64,000 nt of DNA, taken from Serratia sp. DD3. GTDB taxonomy: Bacteria > Pseudomonadota > Gammaproteobacteria > Enterobacterales > Enterobacteriaceae. The position numbers and the translations under genes are program-made. Numbering within the stretch: position 1 is the first letter of the stretch; the number at the start of each line of letters is the position of its first letter. This document shows positions 18,802-27,626 of this stretch, one piece after another. The notes beneath the pieces were generated by a model that made no database searches, was not told the origin of the DNA, and worked only from the letters and a program-made list of their open reading frames with translations. The stretch spans positions 120,377 through 184,376 of the forward strand of contig NZ_AYKS02000084.1 of the NCBI RefSeq assembly GCF_000496755.2, given 5' to 3'.

Positions 18802-19914
18802 TTACAGCGCGCGGAAAGCGATCTCCGTGGGGATCGTGTCCCCTAGCCAGTACATCTGTGCAGCAACGCGCCCAGCCAATTGCCGGTAAATCTCGGCAAA
18901 CTCGCTATCAGGGCGGCTGACCACCGTCGGTTGACCACGGTCGAGATCTTCACGCAGCGAAATATGTAACGGCATTTGCCCTAACAGGGTGCTGTTATAT
19001 TTCTTCACCAGCTTATCGGCACCGCCAGTACCAAAAATAGGTTCATGGTGGCCACAGTTGCTGCAGATATGCACACTCATGTTCTCCACAATACCCAACA
19101 CCGGCACATGCACTTTCTCAAACATCACGATGCCTTTTGCCGCATCCAACAAAGCAATGTCCTGCGGTGTGGTCACCACTAATGCAGCGGTCACCGGGAT
19201 GTTCTGTGACAGCGTCAACTGAATATCCCCAGTACCCGGCGGCATATCCAACACCAGGTAATCCAGGTCAGGCCATATAGTATCCTGCAACAGTTGTAGC
19301 AGTGCCTTGCTGGCCATTGGGCCACGCCAAACCATGGCATTATCGTCAGTCACCAAATAACCAATGGAGTTGGTTGCCAGGCCGTGAGCCATAATCGGGG
19401 CCATATGTTGGCCATCTGGCGAGGTGGGCCGCTGGTGCTCGGTGCCCAGCATATTGGGGATCGACGGGCCATAAATGTCCGCATCAAGAATGCCCACCTT
19501 GCTGCCCTCTGCCGCCAGTGCCAACGCCAGATTCACCGCCGTGCTGGATTTACCGACACCACCTTTACCGGAACTAACCGCGATAATGTTACGTACGCCG
19601 TTAATACCTGCCTGTTCGTTGGCACGTTTTAAGGTGGCAATATCATGCTTGAGTTTCCAGTCAATAGCCTTGGCACCGGTCACGCGCAGCAGTTCATCGC
19701 TAACGCTTTCTTGCAAAGCGGCGAAACCACTCTGCCAGGCAAAAGGCATGGTCAACTCAATGTGCAATACATGGTCCAGCAACGCACAACGGTGGATGGC
19801 TTTCAGTGTGGTCAGGTTGTTTTTTAGTGTTGGGTGTTCAAAGGTGGCCAATACGCCGGTCACCAGGGCTCGCAGAACTTCAGGATTGCTCTGCTCAGGA
19901 GATTTTGCGTTCAT
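18802..19914 (-). CDS. apbC: Iron-sulfur cluster carrier ATPase ApbC (Mrp)
   Basis: This 370-residue protein (E. coli Mrp has 369) binds and delivers Fe-S clusters. It has an N-terminal MIP18/DUF59-type domain (about 1-95), a deviant Walker A SGKGGVGKSSTAVNLA near 113-128, switch DADIYGPSIP, and the cluster-binding CSNC near residues 285-288. ATG 19914 has AGGAG 5 bases upstream. It is divergent from metG, as in E. coli. Confidence 0.97.
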   Translation of the reverse strand: MNAKSPEQSNPEVLRALVTGVLATFEHPTLKNNLTTLKAIHRCALLDHVLHIELTMPFAWQSGFAALQESVSDELLRVTGAKAIDWKLKHDIATLKRANEQAGINGVRNIIAVSSGKGGVGKSSTAVNLALALAAEGSKVGILDADIYGPSIPNMLGTEHQRPTSPDGQHMAPIMAHGLATNSIGYLVTDDNAMVWRGPMASKALLQLLQDTIWPDLDYLVLDMPPGTGDIQLTLSQNIPVTAALVVTTPQDIALLDAAKGIVMFEKVHVPVLGIVENMSVHICSNCGHHEPIFGTGGADKLVKKYNSTLLGQMPLHISLREDLDRGQPTVVSRPDSEFAEIYRQLAGRVAAQMYWLGDTIPTEIAFRAL

Positions 19915-20078
19915 CCCGGCTCCTTGATTTTTTTATATGGATAGCATGATGACAAGCATAACAGAACTCAGTAGCAACTCGCGCATATAACAGCAAGAAA
20001 CCACCCTAGCAGCAGACAGCATGATCAGGTAACATCAAAGACCCTTTTATTACTCACTACAGAAAGCAAGTTCTCACT
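19915..20078. promoter_or_regulatory. Divergent promoter region apbC / metG
   Basis: This 164-bp AT-rich spacer lies between the divergent starts of apbC and metG and must carry promoters for both. I could not assign specific boxes by eye. Confidence 0.4.
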
Positions 20079-22106
20079 ATGGCTCAAGTCGCGAAAAAAT
20101 TACTGGTGACGTGCGCGCTACCATACGCAAATGGTTCCATCCATCTCGGCCACATGCTCGAGCACATCCAGGCAGATATCTGGGTGCGTTACCAACGAAT
20201 GCGCGGCCATGAGGTTCATTTTATCTGTGCGGATGACGCGCACGGCACCCCAATCATGCTGAAAGCACAGCAGATGGGGATCAAGCCGGAAGAGATGATT
20301 GCGGAAATGAAGCGTGAGCACCAGCAGGACTTCGCTGGTTTTGGCATCAGCTATGAAAATTATCACTCCACCCATAGCGAAGAGAACCGTGAACTGTCGA
20401 GCCTGATCTATCGCCGTCTGAAAGAAAACGGTTATATCAAGCAGCGCGTCATTTCACAGCTTTACGACCCGGAAAAAGGCATGTTCCTGCCGGATCGTTT
20501 TGTCAAAGGCACCTGCCCTAAATGTAAAGCGCCGGATCAATACGGCGATAATTGCGAAGTATGCGGTGCTACTTATAGCCCAGCGGAACTGATCGAACCC
20601 AAATCGGTGGTGTCCGGTGCTACGCCGGTCATGCGTGACTCCGAACACTTCTTTTTCGATCTGCCTGCGTTCAGCGATATGCTGCAAGCCTGGACTCGTT
20701 CGGGTGCATTACAAGAGCAGGTCGCCAATAAAATGCAGGAGTGGTTTGAATCGGGTTTACAGCAGTGGGATATCTCCCGCGATGCACCCTATTTCGGCTT
20801 CGAGATTCCGGATGCTTCCGGTAAATATTTCTACGTCTGGTTAGATGCCCCTATCGGTTATATGGGTTCGTTCAAGAACTTGTGTGACAAACGCGATGAC
20901 CTGGATTTTGACGAATTCTGGCGTAAAGAGTCCACCACTGAGCTGTATCACTTTATCGGTAAAGATATCGTCTATTTCCACAGTCTGTTCTGGCCAGCCA
21001 TGTTGGAAGGCAGTAACTTCCGCAAGCCAACTAATCTGTTTGTTCACGGTTATGTCACGGTGAACGGTGCCAAGATGTCAAAATCACGCGGCACCTTTAT
21101 CAAAGCCAGCACCTACCTGCAGCACCTGGATGCGGACTGCCTGCGTTATTATTACGCCGCCAAGCTCTCTTCGCGCATTGACGATATCGACCTAAGCCTG
21201 GAAGACTTCGTGCAACGCGTTAATACCGATATCGTCAACAAAGTGGTCAATCTGGCTTCCCGTAACGCTGGCTTTATCAGTAAACGTTTTGCCGGGCAAT
21301 TGGCTGACCATCTGGCGGATCCTGCGCTGTATCAGACCTTTGTTGATGCGGCGGAAAGTATTGCCCAAGCCTATGCCAGCCGTGAAACTAGCCGGGCCAT
21401 CCGCGAAATTATGGCATTGGCAGATCTGGCCAACCGTTATGTTGATGAGCAAGCACCTTGGGTTGTGGCAAAAGAAGAAGGGCGCGATGCTGACCTGCAA
21501 GCCATCTGCTCAATGGGGATCAACCTGTTCCGCGTGCTGATGAGCTACCTGAAACCGGTACTGCCTGCCTTAACTGAACGGACCGAAGCATTTCTTAACT
21601 GTGAACTGAGCTGGGACAGTATCCAGCAACCGTTACTGAGCCATCAGGTTAATCCCTTCAAGGCACTGTTTAATCGTATCGACCTCGATAAAGTTAATGA
21701 TATGGTTAATGCGTCTAAAGAAGATATGGCAGCCCCCAAAGTGGTCACTGGGCCGTTGGCCGACGCTCCGATTCAGGAAACCATCAGCTTCGATGATTTC
21801 GCTAAAGTAGATATGCGTATTGCGCTGATCAAAAGTGCCGAATTGGTAGAGGGTTCCGACAAGCTGCTGAAATTGCAACTTGATCTGGGTGGTGAATCAC
21901 GCCAGATTTTCTCTGGTATCCGTTCTGCCTACCCAGACCCAGCACAACTGGTGGGCCGTTTAACGATCATGGTGGCCAACCTGGCACCACGTAAAATGCG
22001 CTTTGGTGTTTCGGAAGGCATGGTGATGGCCGCAGGCCCAGGCGATAAAGAGATCTTCTTACTGAGCCCAGATAGTGGTGCGCAGCCAGGTATGCAGGTG
22101 AAGTAA
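20079..22106 (+). CDS. metG: Methionyl-tRNA synthetase
   Basis: This 675-residue class I synthetase (E. coli MetG has 677) charges both initiator and elongator tRNA-Met. The HIGH-like motif is in [10 protein letters not shown] (about 18-27); the zinc knuckle CPKC...CEVC spans C146-C162; KMSKS is at residues 332-336; the C-terminal EMAP/OB-fold tRNA-binding domain (about 575-675, [15 protein letters not shown]) mediates dimerisation. The gene appears intact. Confidence 0.99.
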   Translation: MAQVAKKLLVTCALPYANGSIHLGHMLEHIQADIWVRYQRMRGHEVHFICADDAHGTPIMLKAQQMGIKPEEMIAEMKREHQQDFAGFGISYENYHSTHSEENRELSSLIYRRLKENGYIKQRVISQLYDPEKGMFLPDRFVKGTCPKCKAPDQYGDNCEVCGATYSPAELIEPKSVVSGATPVMRDSEHFFFDLPAFSDMLQAWTRSGALQEQVANKMQEWFESGLQQWDISRDAPYFGFEIPDASGKYFYVWLDAPIGYMGSFKNLCDKRDDLDFDEFWRKESTTELYHFIGKDIVYFHSLFWPAMLEGSNFRKPTNLFVHGYVTVNGAKMSKSRGTFIKASTYLQHLDADCLRYYYAAKLSSRIDDIDLSLEDFVQRVNTDIVNKVVNLASRNAGFISKRFAGQLADHLADPALYQTFVDAAESIAQAYASRETSRAIREIMALADLANRYVDEQAPWVVAKEEGRDADLQAICSMGINLFRVLMSYLKPVLPALTERTEAFLNCELSWDSIQQPLLSHQVNPFKALFNRIDLDKVNDMVNASKEDMAAPKVVTGPLADAPIQETISFDDFAKVDMRIALIKSAELVEGSDKLLKLQLDLGGESRQIFSGIRSAYPDPAQLVGRLTIMVANLAPRKMRFGVSEGMVMAAGPGDKEIFLLSPDSGAQPGMQVK

Positions 22107-22129
22107 ACTTTATTCCTGTTACCCTAGTG

Positions 22130-22155
22130 ATGGGCGCACCGGCGTGTGCGCCCAT
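22130..22155. terminator. Hairpin after metG
   Basis: ATGGGCGCAC and GTGCGCCCAT form a perfect 10-bp GC-rich stem with a 6-nt loop, 23 bp after the metG stop. No T-run follows. Confidence 0.55.
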
Positions 22156-22211
22156 GGCTGATGTGCCGCTTGAAGTTGAATGGTGAAAGGTACATTTAAA
22201 CAGGATGATTT

Positions 22212-23447
22212 ATGAAAGGATTCCCCCCGCAAATTAAGTTCTTACTGGCCAGTTCATTAGTGCTGACCATTGGCCGTGGTATTACACTTCCTTTTATCAC
22301 CATTTACCTCACCGAACATTTCCACTTGCTACCGAAAAGCGTAGGTGCAGTGCTGGGTATCAGCCTGGGTATTGGCATTATCAGCAGTTTTTATGGTGGT
22401 TATCTGGTAGATCGTTTCAATAAAAACCACCTGATACTGTTGGCCATTCTGCTATTTTCCCTGAGCTTTTTTGCTATTCCCTGGGCGCCAGGTTCAGTTG
22501 GCGTCATTATGGTGATGGCCATTCTGCACGCCGCTTATGCCATACTCGGCATCGCTATCAAAGCCTGTTTCGCCAGTTGGCTACCGGTCACGCAACGTAT
22601 CAAAGCGTTTTCACTTAATTACACGCTAGTCAATGTGGGCTGGGCGATTGGCTCATCACTGGGGATGATGGTCGCCGGTTATGGACTGTTGTTGCCTTTT
22701 TACTTGTCTGGCGGCCTGGCGTTACTGGTGGTGATCACACTGAGTTTGCGTTTGAGATACTATCAGTCCCCTCCGTCAGCAGAAATCAGCGGTGCTCCGC
22801 TGACCATACCCAGTTTCCGCCAGACCATCGCTATTTTGCGTGGTGACCAACGGCTGATTTACTTCACCATTGGCGGCACCTTGGGGGCGGTGGTATACGG
22901 TCAGTTCGCCGGCTATCTGTCGCAATATCTGATTACGGTTGCCAATGCGGAGTTTGCCTATCAAGTGATTGGCGTGGTGATGATCGTCAACGCCGGTATC
23001 GTTATCACCCTGCAATATCTGTTCAGCCGTGGTATGCGCCAAGACAATATGTTTCGCTGGCTAATGCTGGGTACGCTGTTCTTTGTGCTGGGGTTGATCG
23101 GCTTTTGGCTGGCCGGGCAATCCATCCTGTTTTGGGCAGTGGCGATGGCGATTTTCAGCCTTGGGGAAATCATCGTTATCCCGGTGGAATATATGTTCAT
23201 TGATTTCATCGCCCCAGCCCACTTGAAAGGCAGCTACTATGGGGTGCAAAGCCTCGGTAATCTCGGCGGAGCCATCAACCCGGTAATGTGCGGTTTCTTG
23301 CTCAGCTATAGCTCACCCGCAGTGATGTTTATGATGCTGATTGCCACAGCGTTACTCAGCCTGCTGTTTTTCTTTTTTGGCCATCGGTTGGCGGTACAGC
23401 AGCAACCCCTTGCCAGGCACAGTACGGTGCAATCAGAAAACGCCTAG
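22212..23447 (+). CDS. MFS transporter, YdeE-like
   Basis: This 411-residue protein has about 12 membrane segments. The N-terminus LLASSLVLTIGRGITLPF and the motif-A-like loop GGYLVDRFNKN resemble E. coli YdeE, an MFS exporter linked to dipeptides and small drugs. Later features agree with a drug:H+ antiporter-type MFS: SLNYTLVNVGWAIGSSLG after segment 4 and PAHLKGSYYGVQSLGNLGG before segment 11. Substrate is not predictable. It lies between metG and yohJ on the same strand with its own spacer. Confidence 0.8.
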   Translation: MKGFPPQIKFLLASSLVLTIGRGITLPFITIYLTEHFHLLPKSVGAVLGISLGIGIISSFYGGYLVDRFNKNHLILLAILLFSLSFFAIPWAPGSVGVIMVMAILHAAYAILGIAIKACFASWLPVTQRIKAFSLNYTLVNVGWAIGSSLGMMVAGYGLLLPFYLSGGLALLVVITLSLRLRYYQSPPSAEISGAPLTIPSFRQTIAILRGDQRLIYFTIGGTLGAVVYGQFAGYLSQYLITVANAEFAYQVIGVVMIVNAGIVITLQYLFSRGMRQDNMFRWLMLGTLFFVLGLIGFWLAGQSILFWAVAMAIFSLGEIIVIPVEYMFIDFIAPAHLKGSYYGVQSLGNLGGAINPVMCGFLLSYSSPAVMFMMLIATALLSLLFFFFGHRLAVQQQPLARHSTVQSENA

Positions 23448-23513
23448 TACATATTGTGGTGTAGCTCACATTTTAATTGTATGATGAATGTTTCGCGTTA
23501 GCTGGGAAATACT

Positions 23514-23921
23514 ATGGGCAACCTTCTTCTTGTGGGCTGGAAGTACATCAGAGCCATCGCGCTGATCTACCTCTGTCTATTTATCGGTAATACCATCGCA
23601 GCACTGTTACCAATCGCCATTCCCGGCAGCATTATTGGTATGCTGGTGTTGTTTGTCCTACTTTCCTGGCAAGTTCTCCCTGCCAACTGGCTCAAGCCCG
23701 GTTGTCATTTGTTTATCCGTTATATGGTGCTGTTGTTTGTGCCCATCGGTGTCGGCGTGATGAAATATTACAATCAGATCGTTGACGACCTGCTGCCATT
23801 AGTGGTCTCTTGCCTGGTCAGTACCCTGCTGGTGTTTGTGGTTGTCGGCTATAGCTCACACTATTTCCACCGCGAGCGCAGGATTAGCGGGCAATCCCCA
23901 AACCAGGGGGAAGAGAAATGA
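23514..23921 (+). CDS. yohJ: CidA/LrgA family membrane protein YohJ
   Basis: This 135-residue, four-helix membrane protein has the CidA/LrgA signature [18 protein letters not shown]. The family is holin-like and acts with a CidB/LrgB partner; a role in pyruvate or metabolite transport has also been proposed. It is followed immediately by yohK with an ATGA overlap and then cdd, the same order as in E. coli. Confidence 0.92.
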   Translation: MGNLLLVGWKYIRAIALIYLCLFIGNTIAALLPIAIPGSIIGMLVLFVLLSWQVLPANWLKPGCHLFIRYMVLLFVPIGVGVMKYYNQIVDDLLPLVVSCLVSTLLVFVVVGYSSHYFHRERRISGQSPNQGEEK

Positions 23922-24613
23922 TCCACACTATCTGGTGGTCTCTGCCACTGACATTGTTGGTTTTTTTCGCCGCACGTAAGTTATCACAATGGCTGAAGAT
24001 ATCCCTGCTCAACCCGTTGTTGGTTTCGATGGTGGTGATTATTCCCTTTTTACTGCTGACGGGTATTCCCTATGCAGACTATTTTCAAGGGAGCAAAATT
24101 CTCAATGACCTGCTGCAACCGGCGGTGGTTGCCCTCGCCTTTCCGTTGTATGAGCAGATCCACCAAATCCGTGCCCGTTGGAAGTCGATCATTACCATCT
24201 GCTTTATCGGCAGTATCACCGCGATGATCACCGGGGGAGCTATCGCCCTGTTATTAGGAGCAAAACCCGATATTGCCGCCTCAATCTTGCCTAAATCGGT
24301 CACGACCCCGATTGCCATGGCGGTCGCCGACTCGATTGGTGGTATCCCGGCCATCAGTGCAGTCTGTGTGATATTTGTTGGTATGTTCGGTGCGGTTTTG
24401 GGGCACTCGCTGCTTAATCTGCTAAAAATCAATACCAAATCTGCACGCGGTCTGGTAATGGGTACCGCCTCGCACGCATTAGGGACTGCGCGCTGCGCGG
24501 AAATGGACTACCAGGAAGGGGCATTCAGTTCACTGGCATTGGTTATCTGCGGGATCATCACCTCGTTGACCGCCCCCTTTATATTCCCGGTGCTGCTGCG
24601 TCTATTTGGCTAA
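23918..24613 (+). CDS. yohK: CidB/LrgB family membrane protein YohK
   Basis: This 231-residue polytopic protein of the LrgB family has [20 protein letters not shown] and the conserved [16 protein letters not shown] segment. It is translationally coupled to yohJ (4-bp overlap) and forms the two-component LrgAB-type system with it. The function in enterobacteria is unsettled. Confidence 0.93.
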   Translation: MIHTIWWSLPLTLLVFFAARKLSQWLKISLLNPLLVSMVVIIPFLLLTGIPYADYFQGSKILNDLLQPAVVALAFPLYEQIHQIRARWKSIITICFIGSITAMITGGAIALLLGAKPDIAASILPKSVTTPIAMAVADSIGGIPAISAVCVIFVGMFGAVLGHSLLNLLKINTKSARGLVMGTASHALGTARCAEMDYQEGAFSSLALVICGIITSLTAPFIFPVLLRLFG

Positions 24614-24669
24614 TATACCCGTCGCCATGCAAGCTAAGCGCTTGCTGGCAGTCTGCTTAACGACAAAAC

Positions 24670-24737
24670 TTGCGACAGCTCTCGCAATTTCGATTTACAT
24701 TGCATTCATTTCATTACAAACAAGATAATCATCACAT
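24670..24737 (+). promoter_or_regulatory. Predicted CRP/CytR-type control region of cdd
   Basis: Upstream of cdd, TTGCGA-N6-TCGCAA (24670-24687) is a perfect inverted repeat of the CRP-S form, in which TGCGA/TCGCA replaces TGTGA/TCACA. A second CRP-like site with a good right half (CAAGA-N6-TCACA, 24721-24736) is centred 50 bp downstream. Between them lies ATTGCATT (24699-24706), close to the CytR octamer GTTGCATT. In E. coli cdd is controlled by two CRP sites about 52 bp apart with CytR bound between. The architecture here is predicted from sequence only. Confidence 0.55.
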
Positions 24738-24794
24738 TTTGTTGTTGGCAAGCTGCCTAAAATGTTGCCTCGTCAACTTGTAGAGAGACTTGCT

Positions 24795-25679
24795 ATGCAC
24801 CCGCGCTTCCATGCAGCCTATCAGCAACTACCGTCTGTTTTGCAATCAGCTATATTGCCTTACCTTGATGCGGCAGATTTCTCAGCTATGTTCAAGGCGG
24901 ACCAAGTGGCGACGCTCAAACAAGTTTGCGGGTTAAATGGCAGCACGTTGGCATTTGCCCTGCTCCCTTTGGCTGCGGCCTACTCATTAACACCCATTTC
25001 GCATTTCCAGGTAGGGGCCATCGCCCAAGGTATTAGTGGCAATCTCTATTTTGGCGCCAATATGGAATTTAGTGGCGCGCCTTTGCAGCAAACGGTGCAT
25101 GCGGAGCAATCAGCCATCATCCATGCCTGGCTGCACGGGGAGAGCAAACTAAGTGCTATCACGGTTAACTACACGCCCTGCGGTCATTGCCGGCAATTTA
25201 TGAATGAGCTAAACAGTGGTAGCGCACTGCAAATCCAGTTGCCAACACGGGCTGCTGCAACACTGGGTGATTACCTGCCGGACTCTTTCGGGCCGAACGA
25301 CCTTGCCATTAGCAATTTGTTGATGGATCCGATTGATCATGGCTGCCAGTTGGCACTGAATGACCCACTGGTCAACGCTGCTCTGGACGCCGCCAACCGC
25401 TGTCATGCTCCTTATAGCACCGCCTACAGTGGTGTCGCCCTAGAGGGTGAAGATGGCGCAATCTATGCCGGCCGCTATGCAGAAAACGCCGCATTTAATC
25501 CTAGCTTGCCACCGCTACAGGCGGCACTGGTGCTGATGAACCTCTCCGGTGCTGATTGCCAAAAAATCCGTCGTGCCGTATTGGTTGAAGGCCAAAATGC
25601 TCTACTGACACAATGGGATGCAACCCGGGCAACCTTGGCATCATTAGGCTGTCAGCAGATAGAGCGGATCACTTTCTAG
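24795..25679 (+). CDS. cdd: Cytidine deaminase
   Basis: This 294-residue protein has the exact length of E. coli Cdd. It deaminates cytidine and deoxycytidine. The zinc/catalytic set is present: HAE with H102 and E104, and PCGHC with C129 and C132. An ATG 33 bp upstream is in frame, but the start at 24795 (MHPRFHAAY) matches the family and has GAGAG 8 bases before it. The last 145 bp occur again at 27255-27399 with six differences, so the 3' end of this gene was probably replaced during insertion of the DNA that follows. Confidence 0.97.
   Translation: MHPRFHAAYQQLPSVLQSAILPYLDAADFSAMFKADQVATLKQVCGLNGSTLAFALLPLAAAYSLTPISHFQVGAIAQGISGNLYFGANMEFSGAPLQQTVHAEQSAIIHAWLHGESKLSAITVNYTPCGHCRQFMNELNSGSALQIQLPTRAAATLGDYLPDSFGPNDLAISNLLMDPIDHGCQLALNDPLVNAALDAANRCHAPYSTAYSGVALEGEDGAIYAGRYAENAAFNPSLPPLQAALVLMNLSGADCQKIRRAVLVEGQNALLTQWDATRATLASLGCQQIERITF
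25535..25679 (+). repeat. Direct repeat, left copy (3' end of cdd)
   Basis: This 145-bp segment covers the last 47 codons and stop of cdd. It matches 27255-27399 at 139 of 145 positions by hand alignment. Five of the six differences are third-position synonymous changes and one gives Ile versus Val. Confidence 0.95.
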
Positions 25680-25727
25680 TACCATCATTAGCAATGGTTA
25701 CAGGCAACCCCTTGCATTTTTAACAAC

Positions 25728-26262
25728 GTATACGGCCTTAACTAACAGGGAAAGGTACTTTTCCAAACGCGACCCTGTATGTCTCCAAAACCGAAAATGA
25801 CTACTGGCCGAGCGACGAAGAAATGTGCAAGACACCGGGCGCGATTAAAGTCACGTTTACCTTGGCACAAACGTCTATTGCTCCTTATACAACACAAGGT
25901 CGTCTGAAGTTATATTTTCCAAGTTCTACGTTGCTCCCAAGCATAGAAGTGCTTGCAACACCAATACATACGCCAAGCCATACTGCACATCTGTTCAACT
26001 CTGAAGGTCAACATATTTTACTCTGGATAGAACTAGTGCATAATCGTGCGCTAACGTTTATCAAATCTGAGATACCACTTGAGTTCGGCTCCGACCGCAA
26101 ACAAGCAGTCACCAGACGCTTAAAACCCTTTGCAGATATCGCGTAAAAACAGCTATAGGTTGACGATGCACATTGACTCGCCACCCCATTGACCAAGTCA
26201 CTAAGCGTGAAAAAGACTATCGCTGGGTACGTATAGAATACCCACCGTTCATGCTACCGTAA
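25728..26262 (+). pseudogene. Metallo-beta-lactamase-fold hydrolase remnant
   Basis: From about 25740 the frame reads GKGTFPNATLYVSKTENDYW, then PSIEVLATPIHTPSHTAHLF and LLWIELVHNRALTF, up to a stop at 26146. This is the C-terminal half of MBL-fold Zn-dependent hydrolases, where the family has PGHTPGHT and a GD-x-VHN loop; here both Gly residues before His and the metal-binding Asp are lost. After the stop, homology goes on in broken frames (MHIDSPP, then YRWVRIEYPPFMLP) to TAA at 26262. The N-terminal part with HxHxDH is absent. The remnant starts about 50 bp after the cdd stop, so the gene was cut at the left junction and has since decayed. Confidence 0.8.
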
Positions 26263-26341
26263 CCGCGATCAAGCAGACGACCCGTTAAATAATATACCGT
26301 GGGCAGGTTCTTTGCTCACGTTGACCTTAAAGGCCATAGTT

Positions 26342-27157
26342 ATGGATGCTATTCAAAATCAAGAAAAAACAGATTCCCTACTCTCATTCTATCGCGTCGG
26401 TGATGTAAACTTCCTGCTCACTGCTGGCCCCGACATGATTAATGAACATCTCCGTGAAGGGAAGATATGGGAGCCCGCCACATTACAAATATCACAGCTC
26501 TTAATTGAGGGTATTGAAAAGCCAGTTATTGTCGATATAGGGGCAAATATTGGCGCTTACGCGGTGCCTATGGGGAAGAGTATCTTAGCTCAAAAAGGGA
26601 AATTATTCGCCTTTGAACCACAGCGTCAGGTGTTCTACCAACTCTGCGCCAATTTATTAAACAACAATCTGAGTAACTGCTTTGCTTACCAGATGGCCAT
26701 TGGGGATGTTGATGGTGAGATTGAGGTCCCTGTACTAGATATTTTAACCGAGAAAAATCTAGGAGCACTGTCGCTGGATGCCAATATTCGCATGCAGCAA
26801 AATATCCTCAGTTCAACTATTGAAGAGTACGAACAGGTAAAGATATCGACGCTCGATTCGTTGTCATTACCCAAAGCAAATCTGGTTAAAGTAGATGTTG
26901 AAGGACTAGAGCTCGAAGTCTTTAAAGGCGCTCGCAAATGGTTAGTCGAGTCGGGTCATCCAGCGATTCTCTTTGAGGTTTGGGGAGACTACATGAAAGA
27001 TATGATAGCCAAACGTAACCGTTTAATGAATTTAATGACCAGAAACTTAGGTTACGAAGTCATATTGTTTGGTGAATTGTGTATCGCTCAACACCCAAGT
27101 AATAAACGCCTTGAAATCGAGCGCACAGCGGAAGGGTTAGAGCTTCGTCGACTTTAA
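26342..27157 (+). CDS. FkbM family methyltransferase
   Basis: This 271-residue SAM-dependent methyltransferase has motif I VDIGANIGAYAVPMG (about 64-78), then LFAFEPQRQ, and the FkbM-type LVKVDVEGLELEVFKGA segment. FkbM enzymes O-methylate small molecules, sugars or polysaccharides; the substrate is unknown. The start chosen is ATG 26342 with TAAAGG 8 bases upstream; a TTG 30 bp earlier is less likely. The frame is intact although its neighbour is decayed, and the gene sits alone inside a block bracketed by cdd 3'-end copies, so it was probably acquired by transfer. Confidence 0.88.
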   Translation: MDAIQNQEKTDSLLSFYRVGDVNFLLTAGPDMINEHLREGKIWEPATLQISQLLIEGIEKPVIVDIGANIGAYAVPMGKSILAQKGKLFAFEPQRQVFYQLCANLLNNNLSNCFAYQMAIGDVDGEIEVPVLDILTEKNLGALSLDANIRMQQNILSSTIEEYEQVKISTLDSLSLPKANLVKVDVEGLELEVFKGARKWLVESGHPAILFEVWGDYMKDMIAKRNRLMNLMTRNLGYEVILFGELCIAQHPSNKRLEIERTAEGLELRRL

Positions 27158-27254
27158 GTACAGGTTAGCTCATGGGGATGACGTCGCACATTATCCGGTC
27201 TTCTCCTCCTCAAGGGCATAGATATTAATTATAGTTATACGCAAAATAATTCGA

Positions 27255-27399
27255 GATGAACCTCTCCGGCGCTGATTGTCAGAAAATCCGTCGAGCCGTA
27301 TTGGTTGAAGGCCAAAATGCCCTACTGACACAATGGGATGCAACCCGGGCAACCTTGGCATCATTAGGCTGTCAGCAGGTAGAGCGGATCACTTTCTAG
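27255..27399 (+). pseudogene. Orphan 3' end of cdd (right direct repeat)
   Basis: This second copy of the last 47 codons and stop of cdd has no 5' part. It is followed directly by the hairpin at 27413-27444 and the maeA upstream region, so it is probably the original chromosomal cdd tail left after an insertion or recombination event. The reading frame is intact and its differences from the other copy are nearly all synonymous, so the two diverged while both were coding, in different strains. Confidence 0.9.
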
Positions 27400-27412
27400 C
27401 GACATCCCTTTG

Positions 27413-27444
27413 CAACTTGCAGGTGAATATCCACCTGCAAGTTG
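27413..27444. terminator. Hairpin after the orphan cdd tail
   Basis: CAACTTGCAGGTG and its exact complement form a 13-bp stem with a 6-nt loop, flanked by GACAT and ATGTC. It is probably the original terminator of cdd or a member of the GTTGCAG palindrome family. Confidence 0.55.
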
Positions 27445-27626
27445 AATAAATGTCACTATTACCCACAAATTTACCCACTCTTTACTAACAATTGCTGTAC
27501 ATATTTTTCGTATCTCTTAAGCTGTGCCCCTCAATTAGCGCTGAAGGTAGCCCGACGTTAGGTGTTTATCCTCGGATACCTGATCAGCACCAAAAAAACT
27601 ATCTGATACGTTGAAGAGCAAAGTTG

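Noticed and set aside
19475..19927. 150-codon plus-strand frame opposite apbC
   Set aside because: It is antisense to a conserved full-length gene; the length is explained by codon bias on the other strand.
24762..24794. Upstream ATG extending cdd by 11 residues
   Set aside because: The extension is not found in E. coli Cdd, and the start at 24795 gives the exact family length with a suitable ribosome-binding site.
25535..27399. An integrative element with its own integrase at cdd
   Set aside because: No integrase, excisionase or att-like short core was seen between the repeats; only an MBL-fold relic and fkbM are present.
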